DNA of 64,000 bases, from positions 1,178,001 to 1,242,000 of the forward strand of contig JAQGEQ010000071.1 of NCBI GenBank assembly GCA_034620365.1. Reading direction: 5' to 3'. The stretch comes from Pegea sp. RAD2-039. Lineage: Eukaryota > Chordata > Thaliacea > Salpida > Salpidae. Numbering within the stretch: position 1 is the first letter of the stretch; each line of letters opens with the position of its first letter. A model generated the notes under the pieces. It did no database searches. It saw only the letters and a list, made by a program, of their open reading frames with translations, and was not told the origin of the DNA. Of the stretch, positions 13,091 through 28,310 are shown one piece after another. Position numbers and translations under genes: made by a program.

Positions 13091-13956
13091 AACTGAATTG
13101 TAATTTATAAAGTATTTTGTTTGTTACAAATGTATTTGTGTTTTTTATTGAATTTTTAACGATAATCTCTTACGCCACTTAGTGGGTAAAAATACAACTT
13201 TACAATGATATTACTGAAAAAGTTCTCTTTGAGTTGACACGTTGAGCCTGACTCAAGCACAAGATTTAGGAATCATTTTTTGAGGTGGACTGTTTACACT
13301 AAGACACTTTTGTCAGTATATATTGTTTTAATTCTTAAAAATTTTATTCTAAATAGTTCCTGCCCTATAAAAATCATTAAAAGTCTTATAAGTATTATTT
13401 CTGCTTGAAATTTTAAGCTGTTTTAATTGCTCTCATTAATTAGATATTTAAATATTGCCTATCTTATTAACTGCTGTACCAAAATGTTAGAATTTATTTA
13501 AAAGTTTGTTTTACTAATATTAAAGAATAATCTAGAATTTATAAGGGAGTCTTTATAAATTATTGTATATATTGCCATAGTTTAATATATTTTTTATTTT
13601 ATTAAGAATGAATTGAAAGTTATTCAAATAATGAATCAAATATTGACCTAGTAATTATGTCATTATTTTCATATCAGTTAAAATATCTTTTAAATATTTA
13701 ATCCTGATAAATTGTTAAATAACTTTTTTTCTTATTTATATTTATAGTTACTAGTTTATGATAGTGTTTCATAATAGATAAAACATTCATTTTCTATAAG
13801 ATTATAATCTTATAATAATCTATTAATGATACTGGTCAGGTTAGACATCAAACAGCTAAATGGTTTTATACAATTGTGATTATATTAAAGTTTTGATAAC
13901 TATTTTTAATATTTAATTATTATTTTGTGGTAACGATTAAAATGATATTTAAATTA
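13091..13956. other. EF1A spacer, right part, no gene recognised
   Basis: Very AT-rich DNA between the dispersed repeat and the start of the right inverted arm. I see no ORF, RNA gene or repeat that I can support. Confidence 0.5.
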
Positions 13957-16096
<2,140 letters not shown>

Positions 16097-17599
16097 ATGA
16101 AAGATGTACATAGAAAATTTATATTCCTTTCTTTCTACTCTATTTATAGAATCAGGAATATTTAATACAATTTAGTTCTATTGATATTGTGTTGTTTATA
16201 TGTGTAAGTTGTATGTATGTTTCTTAAGTAGTCTTTTTCAAATTCTGAGATTTCACAACTAAATGAAATTCATTTGAGGGATTTGAGCGAGTTAAATAGG
16301 TTGCCAGACAGTTCAATGAAAGCTTAGTTAATTAGCTGGCACAAATTCCTTTAAAAGCTTGCTAAAAGTTCATTAAAGTTAGAGATGTCTCTCTTGTAAT
16401 CGAGAATGAATTTTGCACTAAACAGCGCCAAGCAGTTTCGTGTAAGCTAAAACTACCTGACATCAAAACTTCTAGTTTTTCATATCGGAATTGTTGAATA
16501 ATTTTCTGTAAATTATACGAAACCAGTAATTTGTGGTTGTCAACTTTCTGGGTACAATTTGTATAAATCCCTTTTTGAAACTATCCAACTTACTGTGCAA
16601 GTTTGTCCAGATATATGTTTTGATATATGATCGAAATAGCTGAGAAAAAAAAATAAATAGAAAAGTTCTTCCATAAAGTCGGTGAAGGTTGCTGCTGACT
16701 GATATGGTCTATTTTATTATCTAATTTCAAAAGTCAAATTCACAACAAATTTCACCATGTTAAAAAGCTTTCTTTTTTCTATTAAAAGTTGCACCACTTA
16801 TTAGCTGTAATTAATTGTCAGTTACAAAATATTAGGAACCAAAAAGAATAAAACAACTTCCAAATAATTAAAATAAGTTTATATCAAATTTATTCCGTAA
16901 TATTGGAACAAGTTTCCGTTTACTGTAGATGGAAATACAAGTTAGGTGAAAGATACCATATCCAAAACCGATGGAGAGGTTTTATTGCTTCGGTTGTGGC
17001 ATGTTTATTGTTGCGGTTAAAGCAAAATCATTAGTAACAATGTAACTCTTTATGTTGGTCTTCCTGATCTTTTCAATCAACTTATTTCATGAAAATCAAT
17101 AACAAAAGCAGTTTAGAAGAAAGCAGATTTTAATTCATAAAGTTCTGTAATTGAGAAAAAATAAAACAAAGATATAAATGTGCTAGTGTAAATGTATTCA
17201 AATTTCAACATAAAAATCTTGTTAGGATAAAAAAGAGATGGTTTTTCTGTGATCAGCTGATTGTGATAAGAAGTTGGAGTTATATGAAAGCTGTTTAAAC
17301 ACAATGTTAATAACGATTGATTGAAAATCGATGTCGTCACTACAACAACGTGACGTCAATAAAAGTGACGCGATTTGTATGTCAGGAAATGAAACTATGT
17401 TTCCAGAAAGTTGAAATGAGAAAAGAGGCTTTTGCAGGAGCTGGGTGGTGGGGGTGGGTGGTTACAGTGAAATGACTTGTAGTTGATGCCGAAGATAAAA
17501 GCTGATTTCAGCACAAAAAGTAAACATCGGAAAAGAAGTTTTCACAGACTGAGATATTTGGCAGTTTTCAAAAAAGTAAAAAAGCGGAGTGAAGATAAG
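16097..17599. other. Intergenic between EF1A and Slingshot
   Basis: Holds the right EF1A 3' UTR and the Slingshot 3' UTR. A G-rich run (GGTGGTGGGGGTGGGTGG) lies at about 17443-17460 and a TGACGTCA at 17351-17358. No further gene is supported. Confidence 0.5.
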
Positions 17600-20500
17600 T
17601 TATCGGATCTCGAAGGGGCGTAAATGGGGACTCGACTGCGACCTCGTTAACGGACCAGGACACCTTTTTTCCATCTCTATCCTTTCTAAAGTCTGAATCT
17701 TTTTTCGAACGCTCTTCTGATTGGTTGTCAAGGCGATCTCGCTCCGATCCGACTGAGTTCGACGCAAAGATGAAGATTTGGAAGAAGCGCGCGATGTACT
17801 CAGTTTCATTTCGATCTTTTTCGTCATCTGAAGCACTTTACCTTCCAGCCACAAAGTTCCTGCCTGCCAGCAGCTCACGTGATGCTAACACACGTGACTA
17901 AAGCATCTCAATCACCTGTCTGATGTCAGAGAGCAACTCCGGAGGCATCTTTACATCACTCATCTCTTCCACCGAGCTGTTGTTGTTGTTGGAGTTAATG
18001 AGAGTGTTCGCGCGGAGGCGTTGTTGTTGATAGTCGCCGTGCTCAATCGCGGTGATGATCTGTTTAACTGATGACGACGACGTGACCTCTGAGTAAGCAC
18101 GTCCTCGAAACTGATCCTCTTTCTTGATCTCAGGAGGCAGGGAGAGAGTCTTTTGATGTCCTTTACGAAAAGATTTTGGAGCTTCAAAGTTAGCGACGCG
18201 ATCGCGAACTGCAATTGGATCAGCGAGGATTACAACTTCCACTGGACCCGGATTTGGTCTTCTGTTTGAAGAAAGATCTCAGATGATTTGTGGATGAAGA
18301 TGAAGATCAGACCCTGTGTGGACGGTGATGCTGTCCCCACTGTTTGCCTGATCCTCAGAAGATAATTCGCGACTTTGAAGCATCTTCTTCGTCTCTTCTG
18401 GCAAAGACTCATTTGAGTTTTCTAATCCGATATGAGCTGAAGATATAGATTAAGTGGGATCAGCTAACACAGATGGGAATCTTACGAGTTTGAGCGTTCT
18501 TCCATTTTGTTTGTTTCCGTTTCCGATCTTCTGGGGACCAAGATTTGGGGCGAGAGAACTTCGAGAAGACTTGGGATCAGTTGAGATTAGAAAAAGAACA
18601 AAAACTTACTGTGGATGCTGTTAGATGCCTGAGATCAAGAAGACGTCGATTAAGGTCAAAATCTTCTTCTTTAGGTTTGTTTCCACTCTTTAAAGAGTCT
18701 TGCTCCGAAAGATCACTATCTGATTTATTACGAAACAACTCATTGTGACGATTGGCGCTGAAAATGTTCAAATATGGGCATAAGTCGCGAAACATGAAAC
18801 TTGCAAGAAGAGACCTGGCAAAGATCATTCCTTCCCATTCATCGAGCTGCTTCATAAAACCCTCATTGGGGTTTGCGATGGGTCTGCAGCTCTTCACATA
18901 ATTCATTGCTTGCTCTTTACTCCATTTGTTTTCTTTGATGAGGTAAGCAACAACCGTGGACACTGATCGACTGATCCCCATCTTGCAGTGGACCAGGCAC
19001 ACTCCTCCGTAGTCCTTAACTTTGTTGATAAATTTACAAGTTGAATGCCAATAAGAAAGAAGATCAGAAGATGGAAGATCTAACAATCCAACCCGCTCGT
19101 ATTGGAACTCTTTCGGGTAGAAGTTATCAATTTCGATGGTAACGTTGAGAATGTGAGTAACACTAAAAATAGAGATGATAGTCGAAGTAAAAAGTGAAGA
19201 TGCTGCTTATTACTTTAACTCTTTCAATCCTTCGCGGTGCATAGCGTTCCATTCTGAACCCAGGTAGAGGTGGTCAAGGATTTTTGAGGATGTTTCTAGC
19301 TGCCCCATGATCTTAAACATCTCTTGGTCCACCAGTTTTTTATGATTGTTCAAATTCATGTTCAGCTATTTGAAAAAAGTTGAACGAATGAATGCAGAGG
19401 GTTATGCAGTTGTCTGCAAACCTTCTTCTCGACCGATTGCCTTATTTGGCGACTTGTGCAATTGTCGAGGTCAACTGATGACATCACTTCTTTAAGAGCA
19501 ATTCGTAGTTTTGATTGAAGCATTTGTATCTGAGGGTCTCTTTAAAATTAAAATAGATATTTTCGAATTATATTTAAAGCATCAAACCAAATAAACAAAC
19601 CCGTGGCCGAGATATTCGATTCTACTGGACCAAAGGTCGTCGTTATGCTGCCACTCACTAATGAATCTTTCAGTTGATTCAATCCTGTAAAATTCAGTCC
19701 AAGTCAGATACAAACTTCCTTCGTAGTAGTTGTTAGCCAGCGCGTTGTCTCGACATTCGTACAAACATTGCAGAGAGCACCTTTAAATTGTTTTTAATTA
19801 ATTAAAAAATTAGTCATGGCTAAGAAAAATTGAAATATATTAAAGTTATTTATTTTAACTCTAATTTAAATTTGATTTCTAAAATCAATTCAATTTTAAA
19901 CAAAAAATAAATACAAATTGAATTTGACGAACCACATAGCTTGAACTGATACAGGTTTGAACGTATGATTGCATTTGTTAGGTAAAATAACTTTAAATCC
20001 TCTGAAAGTTCAAGAGTCAAAATTTATATCAGCTAAATAGGACAAGTATACAAACATACCCATCTCCATCTAACGTTATTTGTGTAACTGACCATATTGG
20101 CAATACCATACCAATGGTACAAAACACACTATCTGTAGATTCAAAGTCACAACCAATTATGACATTTTCTTCAGTATCTTGCCTTCCAATAGTTTTAATG
20201 ATGACTAAATATCTACAATGGTCTTCATGCATGCTTTCTAATCTTACAACCTAAATACAATTTGCTTAAATAAAATCAACTTTCAGTTTGAAACTACCAA
20301 CCATTTTTATGCCATCTTGATCTCTTAACTTACCAAATATGGCCTTTAAATGAACTTGTAATTCACCTGAATACAGAAGTTATATCAAATTTTCACAAAA
20401 AGAAGATTACACTCAATATACAAATATATATTTAAATATAAGATATAATTAAAATGCAATATTTTGTCATCTTAACTTCAATGATTTCTTAAAAAATTGC

Positions 20501-22428
20501 AATCTTTCAGACGTCTTCAGATGCTCATCATTCAAAATTAACTCACTCAACAACTTCAATAACACTGAGTGAAACTAATAGCTATTTTAATAAGATGACC
20601 CCCACAACCATCTCCTGACTTCATCACTAAATCAAAATCTATCACCTTTTTCAAAATGTTGTCTAAAAAATATAATTAAGTAATTTCTATAATAGTCAAG
20701 TTTGGTTTCCATTTATTGTGTTATTTTGATTCATAGCTTATTTATTTTACTTTTAAAGTGTTTCTAATTTTTCTACATTGATTAGGCTAATTTGTGGTAC
20801 TTAAGACCTTTTCATTATCTTTTTGCTCAGATTATTTTCATTCATTATAAAAGCTGTATAATTTGTCATCTGCATCAAAACGTTGTGTAACATAAATAAA
20901 TATTATTAAACTTTCAAGTTAAAATCAGTTATACATTTGTAAAGTATTAAAATCAGCACATTAAGACAGTAACTTATTTGAAGAATAAATAATAAATAAA
21001 CTTAGTAATAAATTACAAGAAAATTACAATAACTACCTCCATATTTCCTCACTAGTTGGACATTACTGCATGCGATTGGAGACTGACAAGGAATGATCAA
21101 ATTTTGTCCTTTTACAACGAAGAAATTTTCACTAACACTTCTGTATTAAAAACAAACAACTATTTTTAGACAGTTCTTTGAAACATAGTTTACAAAAGAC
21201 AAAAATTATATATTTATGATAAAATTTTTACTTAAATAAACATATTTTTTTCAGATTAGGTAGTTGATAAAATTATATTAATTTTTCTTCTTATTTATTC
21301 AACATTGGCTGCAATCATTTTAGAGTTCTTATGACAAATATAGAGTGGTATAAATATAAAGAAAAAAATGAAAGATCACTTATAAATATCACTTATTAAT
21401 ATCATTTATAAACTTATATTATTATACATTTTGCAACAAATTAATAGAATCAATAACATGGCTTAAAGTTTAATAGTTAAATAATCTATTGACATAAAGT
21501 GCAAGCTTATTTTTTATAATTTAAGTTAAACGAAAATACAAAAAAAATCTAATTCAACTAAAAATTAATTTTACAGTAAAACTTATTTTTTATTTAACTC
21601 AATTGTTTTTTTAGGTTTTAAAAAATAACCAAAGATAGAAAATAATCTATATTTATTTAAACTAAAACTTTATATAACATCTTATTAATCTATTTTTATA
21701 TTTTATTATTATTTTTATACTTTATATAAACATATTCACTTAAGCCCAAACAAAGTAACAATAAATAAGTTACAATAGAAAAAAGTTATTTTAAAAGATA
21801 TTATATGCAGAATGATAAAATTGCTAAATATTTTATTAAAAGTAAGCTTAATTATAGCAAAACTTTGAAACAAATAGATTTTACATCAAAATAACCAAAA
21901 AGCTAAATAGAAAATGTTTATTTGTTGAAATTTATTTATTTATTACAATAAATGTGAATGAGGATATAAATGCATGAAATCACATAATGAGACTGACAAA
22001 AGATTAATACAATAACTTAAACTGATAAATATACAACAATTTAGAGCATGTATTAATATGTTAAAGCTGTGAATAAAATTAAGCAATAAAAGTGATCTTA
22101 TGTAAATACATATTGAGCACAAATTTGAAACTTTTTCTGATCTTATTTAAATAAACACTTTTAACATGTTATATATTCATTTAAAATATATTTTTAATAG
22201 CATAAAAAATTATAAGGACTTAAATTAAAAAAGGTAAAAATATTTTCATTTAACTCATAAAAGTGAATTAATAAGATTTTGTAAGATGAAAACTGTTGCT
22301 ATTTTGAATAAAAATTAAATTACATTAAATATTACTCACCCTTTTCGAAGAAACTTCCTTTTTTCATTTCTTTTCTTTGATGGTGAGTTAGGCAAATTTG
22401 TAATATAATCTTCTTCTTCATCCATCAT
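17600..22428 (-). CDS. SSH: Slingshot cofilin phosphatase, 13 exons
   Basis: Slingshot-type dual-specificity phosphatase, which dephosphorylates and activates cofilin. Exons on minus: 22428-22340, 21140-21037, 20366-20302, 20250-20060, 20001-19933, 19780-19601, 19539-19422, 19365-19214, 19162-18610, 18558-18486, 18436-18313, 18261-17916, 17863-17600; 2328 nt, 775 residues. The SSH-N region includes 'SENFFVVKGQNLII', 'LVIIKTIGRQDTEENVIIG' and 'FKPVSVQAMW'. Next comes a DEK-C-like domain ('SSVDLDNCTSRQIRQ'), then 'LDHLYLGSEWNA', 'THILNVTIEIDNF' and the catalytic HCKMGISRS with Cys and Arg intact. The tail is Ser-rich, with 'FRGRAYSEVTSSSS' and 'RRTQSDRSE'. The last five exons are far more GC-rich than the first ones. 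Exons 10-13 rest on splice frame and weak similarity. Confidence 0.9.
20480..20900 (+). repeat. Dispersed repeat, copy 2, in a Slingshot intron
   Basis: Longest visible alignment to copy 1 (12690-13090): both contain 'GTCTTCAGAT' near the start, 'TTAATAACACC'/'TTCAATAACACTGAG', and the conserved 3' block 'TTGTGGTACTT..AC.TTTTCATTATCTTT' with 'AGCTGTATAATTTGTCA'. It lies antisense within the intron between Slingshot exons 2 and 3. Confidence 0.65.
21937..22010 (-). mobile_element. Fragment of LINE 3' tail in Slingshot intron 1
   Basis: TTATTTATTTATTACAATAAATGTGAA resembles (in pieces) the tails of the copies at 11100 and 54880 in minus orientation. Only the terminal few tens of bases are convincing. 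Confidence 0.4.
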
Positions 22429-23580
22429 TTACTCATCAAGCAACATCAACAAAAACAATCTTATAATGATATCATGAACTAATCATAAAAATTTTTATCA
22501 ATTATAATTTTATTTTTTCCAAGATTCTATTAATAATATTACCTTAGTTAGAAATATACTTTTTTAACAATCATGCTATGTGATCATTATTATTAAATAT
22601 TTATTTTTTTTAATTGTCAGATTCTTAAATATTTAACTCCATTTTATTTATTTAAGCAAAAAATTAATTCAGACAAATCTAATGATTTAAGTGAACTGTC
22701 AAAAAAATTGTTAAATACTAACATAAATGAATTTATAATAAAACAATAAAAATAATGTTTTAAGTAAATCCCTAAAAGTTTTAGTTCCAAACCTTTTTTA
22801 CTTTCAATTTAAACTCTAGGAAGTTTTCCAGCAACATAAACAGGTTAGGATAATGGTACAAAACAAAATATTTATGACTTGAAAGCAGGTTTAAGTATGT
22901 CAACAAATATTTGAAAACAAATATGATTTAAAGTATAATATAATAATAAATATAATTCAAAAATAACTCATTTATTAACAAAAATGTTATAGATTAACTT
23001 TTTTATAAAATAAGCGTTTAAACAAAACAAAATGATTATTGCCTAAGTATGTTTACATAATGAATCTGTATTTGAACAACAAAGTACCTCTTAGCCCCAA
23101 GTTAATGGTATGAAGTAACTTAATTAACTACGCCCACATGAGATATTGGTACTTTGTTTTCCAAAGATAGTTATTACTATTTCGCTCTAAAAAAAATTGG
23201 GTTTAAGTTTAAAAATTTCCTATAAAATAGAAACAAACAACAAAAATATAAACAAATGATTCAATAAAAAAATTATTTTATGCAAAATTTTAATTTTAAG
23301 CGATTTTTTAGCGTATTCTATTAAGACTCTACCATTGTTGCGCCAAAAATAATTAGTATGGGGTATTAAAGTACAAATCAGATACTCAAAATCTTATGGG
23401 GACTTGTTATTTATAATTTTAATCTGCTAACTAAACTTAACACTAATTAAATTCAAACCCTCTGATATAAATGTACCTTAAATTAAGCATATTACAGCTT
23501 ACAATTTTTTTGTTTATTCTAATTAGATACTATGATGAAATGAAGAGATAAATATCATGTGATTTTTTAGGAAAAAGCAA
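22429..23580. other. Intergenic, no gene recognised
   Basis: AT-rich DNA upstream of Slingshot. No convincing exon, RNA gene or repeat. Confidence 0.5.
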
Positions 23581-23586
23581 GAATAT

Positions 23587-24432
23587 TTAAAAATATCTTT
23601 GGTCCAAGACCTTGGCATTACCCTATCATTTCATTTTAAATGGCACAATTATGTTTCCAAAATCTTTGCAAAATCAGTCAACCTTGTCTACCTTATTATA
23701 AAGACCTTTAATTCTAAGGACCCATACTTCTTTAACAATCTCTTCAAATCGTACATAAGTCCAATTCTTGAATGCAATGTCAGTGCATGAATGCCATATC
23801 AAGTTGGTGATATATAAAAAATCAAATTTGTTCAGACAACATTTACGAGATTGGTATGCAGGAAACTTAATATTAAATAATATAGTTATAAAAATCGTCT
23901 TAGCTTTTTTAATTTAGATACTTTGGAAATGCAACGGATTCTTATTTTTAAAGTTATCCACAGTTCAATTGATCTAAAATTTGATGATTTATTTTTCATT
24001 AGTTCTTCCCTCAAGTTATATCAACTCAGACAACACACATTACATCTTAATAAGCCCATACCACCTGGTACATTAATCAGAGCGATTTTTTGTCTTTCTG
24101 CACAATTAGTACTTGGAACCAGCTGCCATCAGACATTGTCATGTCAGAATTACTCGTGTTGTTCAAGCAGAAGTTGAACTGTTCTAATATTGCCAACACT
24201 GCCATTTCTAAACTGTGATTTTCTTCCCCTTTTTATATGATTAACATATAAGCTATATGTAAACTATTAAATTGTTTACTGTTATATGCTTTGGGGACTA
24301 CCGAAATGCCATGTGTTACATCTTTTGCTTAATCTTTTGTATATTTCTAACTTAATAGATATTATTTGTGATAATATGTGTTAGCGAGAAGTGCTCTCTC
24401 CAAGCACCCTCTTTTGCATTTATTGAAATGAA
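23587..24432 (+). mobile_element. CR1/Jockey-like LINE 3' fragment
   Basis: Plus-strand copy of the same family as 11100-12236. It starts within the RT C-terminal region ('NYVSKIFAKSVNLVYLIIKTFNSKD'; see 23640-23715), has 'ILECNVSA' followed by a TGA where the other copy has Trp, further stops, then 'RQHTLHLNKPI' and the 3' UTR ending GCATTTATTGAAATGAATAAA at about 24417-24437. It has different stops from the spacer copy, so the two decayed independently. Confidence 0.8.
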
Positions 24433-26952
24433 TAAATAAAAATAATAAGGTTTATTCAAGAAGTAATTTTTAAATCTTTTAAACTATAAAATGAATATCA
24501 ACTTTACTAGATTGAAAATATTTTTTTTAAGTTAGTTTCCATAAAATTGATTAGATAATAAACTTTACGCAATAGCTCTTAACAAATTTATAAAATCTGA
24601 TGTGTGGGACTCTATCTAAAAAGCTTCGCCTGCGAAAATAAACGCCCTTTAGCTAAACTAAGTATGTTTTTCTACTTGACTTATATCAAAAACCATTTTT
24701 GGTCGCTGCCTGTTAATACGTTTTTATAAGACACTTTAAATTATTTGGAAACTTTATCCATCTGATTTAAGAGAATAACTTTAGATAAACAGTTAGATGT
24801 TAAACATATTTTTTTAAGTTTCTATCAAACGAAATAATTAAGTTTATCTCAAATTAAATCATTAAATTACTTTATTTTTCTCACAAAGTAGTGCTTCCGA
24901 TTTTTTATTAGTATTTATTCTTTTTAAACTTAATTCTCATTGAAAATACTAAAGGTATCAAATATAGTTTGTTTCTGTACAAAATTTATTTTTATTTTTA
25001 AATGCGATCTTTTTATGCATTAAAGTATCCTTGCTCCTAAGAAGATAAGAATAAATTGATTTCACTATCTTAATTGTAGTTTAATATTGAATACTATAGT
25101 GCTTTATCTTAAAATTAATTCTATTTAAATTCACTTTCTTGAATGATCATGTGAGGCTAAATATTAAACCACTAAATACAAATTTTATTTGGTAAATTCC
25201 TTGAATAAGTAATTATAATAATCATAGTTATTTAAAGTAAATTATTCAAAAATTTATTTAAATTATTTTAAAATAATTTCAAAAACATTAGCAGCTGTAA
25301 ACTGATAAAGATTTTTCAACAAAGTTTATGCATAACTTTATAAAAATAATTTTATCTTGCTTCTCCAATTTTAAATTTAGAGTCTTAATGCATAAACCTA
25401 AGTACAATTTAAATAATTATAAAATAAAATTACGGTTTGTTTTATTAATGATGTTTAAAATACTATTTTAATTAAAAATACTTTTAGGATAATCTTTTTG
25501 ATTAATCAGCCAATTACTCCTTATGTTATAACTAACTCTGTTTTCTACGACTAATAAATGAGCACCTTTTATGGTATTAAACTTCTCTGAATTTTTATTA
25601 AACTCAGTAAAAAATATTTTTGTTATAACTTTTGATCAATTTTTCAATGAAAAAGAAATAATATTTTAAAAAAGTTACCGAATAAAAGTTGTAGATGAAA
25701 TATTTTGTTGACAAAGTAACAGTATTCGCGATGCAAATTTTTAAATTTGTTTGAAATTAAGTTTTTTAAATTGTTCTCATTAAAAATGTCTGATACTCAA
25801 TTATTTTACTGAATCTTATAACTAATCTTAGATAACTCACGGTTAACAAGCGATGCTTCCACTCACTTCATTTTCTTCACATATTTTTTAATTTTGATTT
25901 ATAACATATTTTTACTTATAATCTACTTCCTGTTTTTTCTGCATTTTTCTACAGTATTAAGCTGTTGTGGTTAACGCCTATTTATGATCTTTTTGCTCTT
26001 ATAATTTTTGTTCGCTTTTATAAATATATAGTTTCGTTGCTATAACATGCTATCTGCAGCCATGCGTTTAATAAAATAAATAAAATTGGATTTAAAGTGC
26101 TCGTAATGATGTAGAAAAAAGCTAAATAAAATTAATGCTTTTAAAAATTCAAATGGAAATATCTTATGGCTTGAACTGTCATTATACTGTCTCAATTAAC
26201 TTCATTTCGCTTTGTAAATTAGTAAAAAAATTTGAAATAAAATTGAAATAAGGTAAAATCGTCTTTATAAGGGAACTAACATACTATTTGCTTGTATAAA
26301 ATGATTAAATGCTTTACATAGTTTAATCATAAAACTACAAGTTATATGTTTAACTTAGTTTTTACAATATCTAACAAAGTACTTTGAGTAATTACAAAAT
26401 ACTAATATATGATTTAGAAAGTTTTGTTCATTATTATATAGTTTATTACTATTTACTCATATTACTACTTAAAATACCACATTGGTAAGTCTATATTTAT
26501 ATATAATTATACTATCTTTTGTAACGTTCGGTTTTTTACTTTCAATTTCTTGATTATAGATTTTAAACATTCAACTTTTAATAAATTGGAGTATAACTGT
26601 TATAAAAAACATTAAGTTTGTCTCGAACAATTTTGCAAAAATTGTCTTTATCCATTATAATACGTTATTACAATCTCTTTCTGATTGCTTTTTTTTTTGT
26701 AAACAAACTACCTTACCATTTCTAATTAATTTTCAATTTTTTTAAATAATTTGTTTTTAAGTAATTGTTCCTCTTAAAAAAATATTTTTTCTGTTATTTT
26801 AAATGTTTTATCATCTATTTCTTTTATTTTTTAGAGATTAGTAATCATTCAATTAAAGCCAGCATTATTTTCTTTACAATCATTATAAAAATTCTAATTT
26901 TGTAACTTGAATATATTATTTTGCAGATAACTTTTATCATATTTTGCTAAAA
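24433..26952. other. Long intergenic region with one repeat copy
   Basis: About 2.5 kb of AT-rich DNA. Apart from the dispersed repeat at 25890-26090, I see no gene, RNA or structured element. Confidence 0.5.
25890..26090 (+). repeat. Dispersed repeat, copy 3
   Basis: Diverged copy of the family at 12690 and 20480. Retained blocks: 'TTGTGGTTAACGCCTATTTA', 'GATCTTTTTGCTCTTATAAT', 'ATCTGCAGCCATGCGTTTAA' and a trailing AATAAAATAAATAAA. Confidence 0.55.
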
Positions 26953-27925
26953 ATGAAATTATTTCTTTTTATTCTCTTTATTTCTGTATTACCAGGTATG
27001 TTTATGATAATATTAATAATAGCCTCTACAGGTTTAAACAAAGTTTTATTTTGTGTAATACAAAATTCATAATGTCATTCAATATAATTTTTTTTAATAT
27101 AATCTTGAAATGTATTTGATGCTAAAATAATAATAGCTTCATCCTATCAAATTTTATGTAATGCAGCATCTTTTTTGTTTTGATATTGGAAATTGTACCT
27201 TAGCTTCAATTTTCATAAAAACTAACAACCTGATATTGAAATGAAAGAAAACAAATTCCAAAAAAAAGTTTTTATCGAAATTTAATACTTACAAAAAGAT
27301 AATTTATAACAAATTTATTTTTTTCAAAAAGATAATAACATTTTTCCTGAAAGTATTTATATAAGTTTATTTTGCAGGCGTCTATCTAGACTGTCCTGCT
27401 GGTTTGTTTGGCGAAGACTGCAACGATGTTTGCGGTCAATGTCTTAATTGTGAGTTTACTTTCTAAAATTTATCAACAACATATATTTTGTGAGTACTTT
27501 CAGTTACTGACTGTGATCCGGTTACTGGTGAATGTAAACTTGGTTGTTTTGATGGTTATCAACCACCCTTGTGTCGTCGTAAGTTTTATTTTAATTTTCT
27601 ATTTCAAAAAATCTTAAATAATTCATCAATCTGAAACTATTTCGTTTTTTCTTTTAATCAGCTAAGTGCGAACAAGACTGTTCACCCGGAAAATGTGTTC
27701 TTCCAAATTACTGTAGCTTGTGTGGCGACATCAACCTAGTATCCCCTGATTGCACTGGTAGGTTTTTCATAGTCTCAGTTTCAATCAATTATTTGCATTT
27801 TGTTTGTAGATATACGTATCAGAGGGTTGGTAGGAGCTGGCGTAGCATGTGCTGTTATGTTTACTACAATCGTCATCTGCGGTTTAATTTCTGAAATAAG
27901 AACTTCTATAGTGGGGCCTGAATGA
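26953..27925 (+). CDS. Small EGF-like single-pass membrane protein, 5 exons
   Basis: Five exons, 26953-26995, 27378-27449, 27504-27578, 27662-27757 and 27810-27925, total 402 nt and encode 133 residues. All introns are GT-AG and phase 1, the usual phase for shuffled extracellular modules. The first 15 residues form a hydrophobic signal peptide (MKLFLFILFISVLPG). Then come 15 cysteines in about 75 residues, with 'CPAGLFGEDC', 'CGQC', 'CDPVTGECKLGC', 'GYQPPLC' and 'CEQDCSPGKC'. This resembles the laminin-type EGF repeats of MEGF/Draper/SCARF receptors. A hydrophobic segment (about residues 101-120, GLVGAGVACAVMFTTIVICG) is followed by a tail of about 13 residues. I infer a small type I membrane protein. 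The family is not recognised and the function is unknown. Confidence 0.72.
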
Positions 27926-28111
27926 AGATCGTTTAGTTTTGATTTTTACTGAGTTTTATGGTGTTGATGTTGAATTTTTCTTATTAAAACTGAAGTTTAT
28001 TAGTAATAAGTTGATGGTAAAAAATCAGAAAATATATTTTTTAAATATTCATATTTATTCTTTTAATTTTTTATTTGGATTAATTCCTAACTCTATTAAC
28101 CACTTGATAAT

Positions 28112-28117
28112 AATAAA
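28112..28117 (+). promoter_or_regulatory. Candidate polyadenylation signal, EGF-like gene
   Basis: AATAAA about 190 nt after the stop of the EGF-like membrane protein and before the convergent gene ends at 28311. Approximate position; several AATAAA-like hexamers lie close together here. Confidence 0.35.
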
Positions 28118-28310
28118 TAAAAATGAATACTTGGATCTTTTTTCCGCAGTTGCGACATTTTATTCAAAATATCAAAGAAAAAATACAAAATAAGTTAAAA
28201 ATAAGAATGAAACGACAAATAAAACTGATATCTCAGTCATTGAATCGAATTTCATTAATTTGTGGAACAAACTGCAAAATATTGCTGTTAGATTGTTTCA
28301 ATTCACATCA

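Noticed and set aside
17443..17460. G-rich run as a possible G-quadruplex
   Set aside because: Short single run near a 3' end; loops and strand context do not make a strong case.
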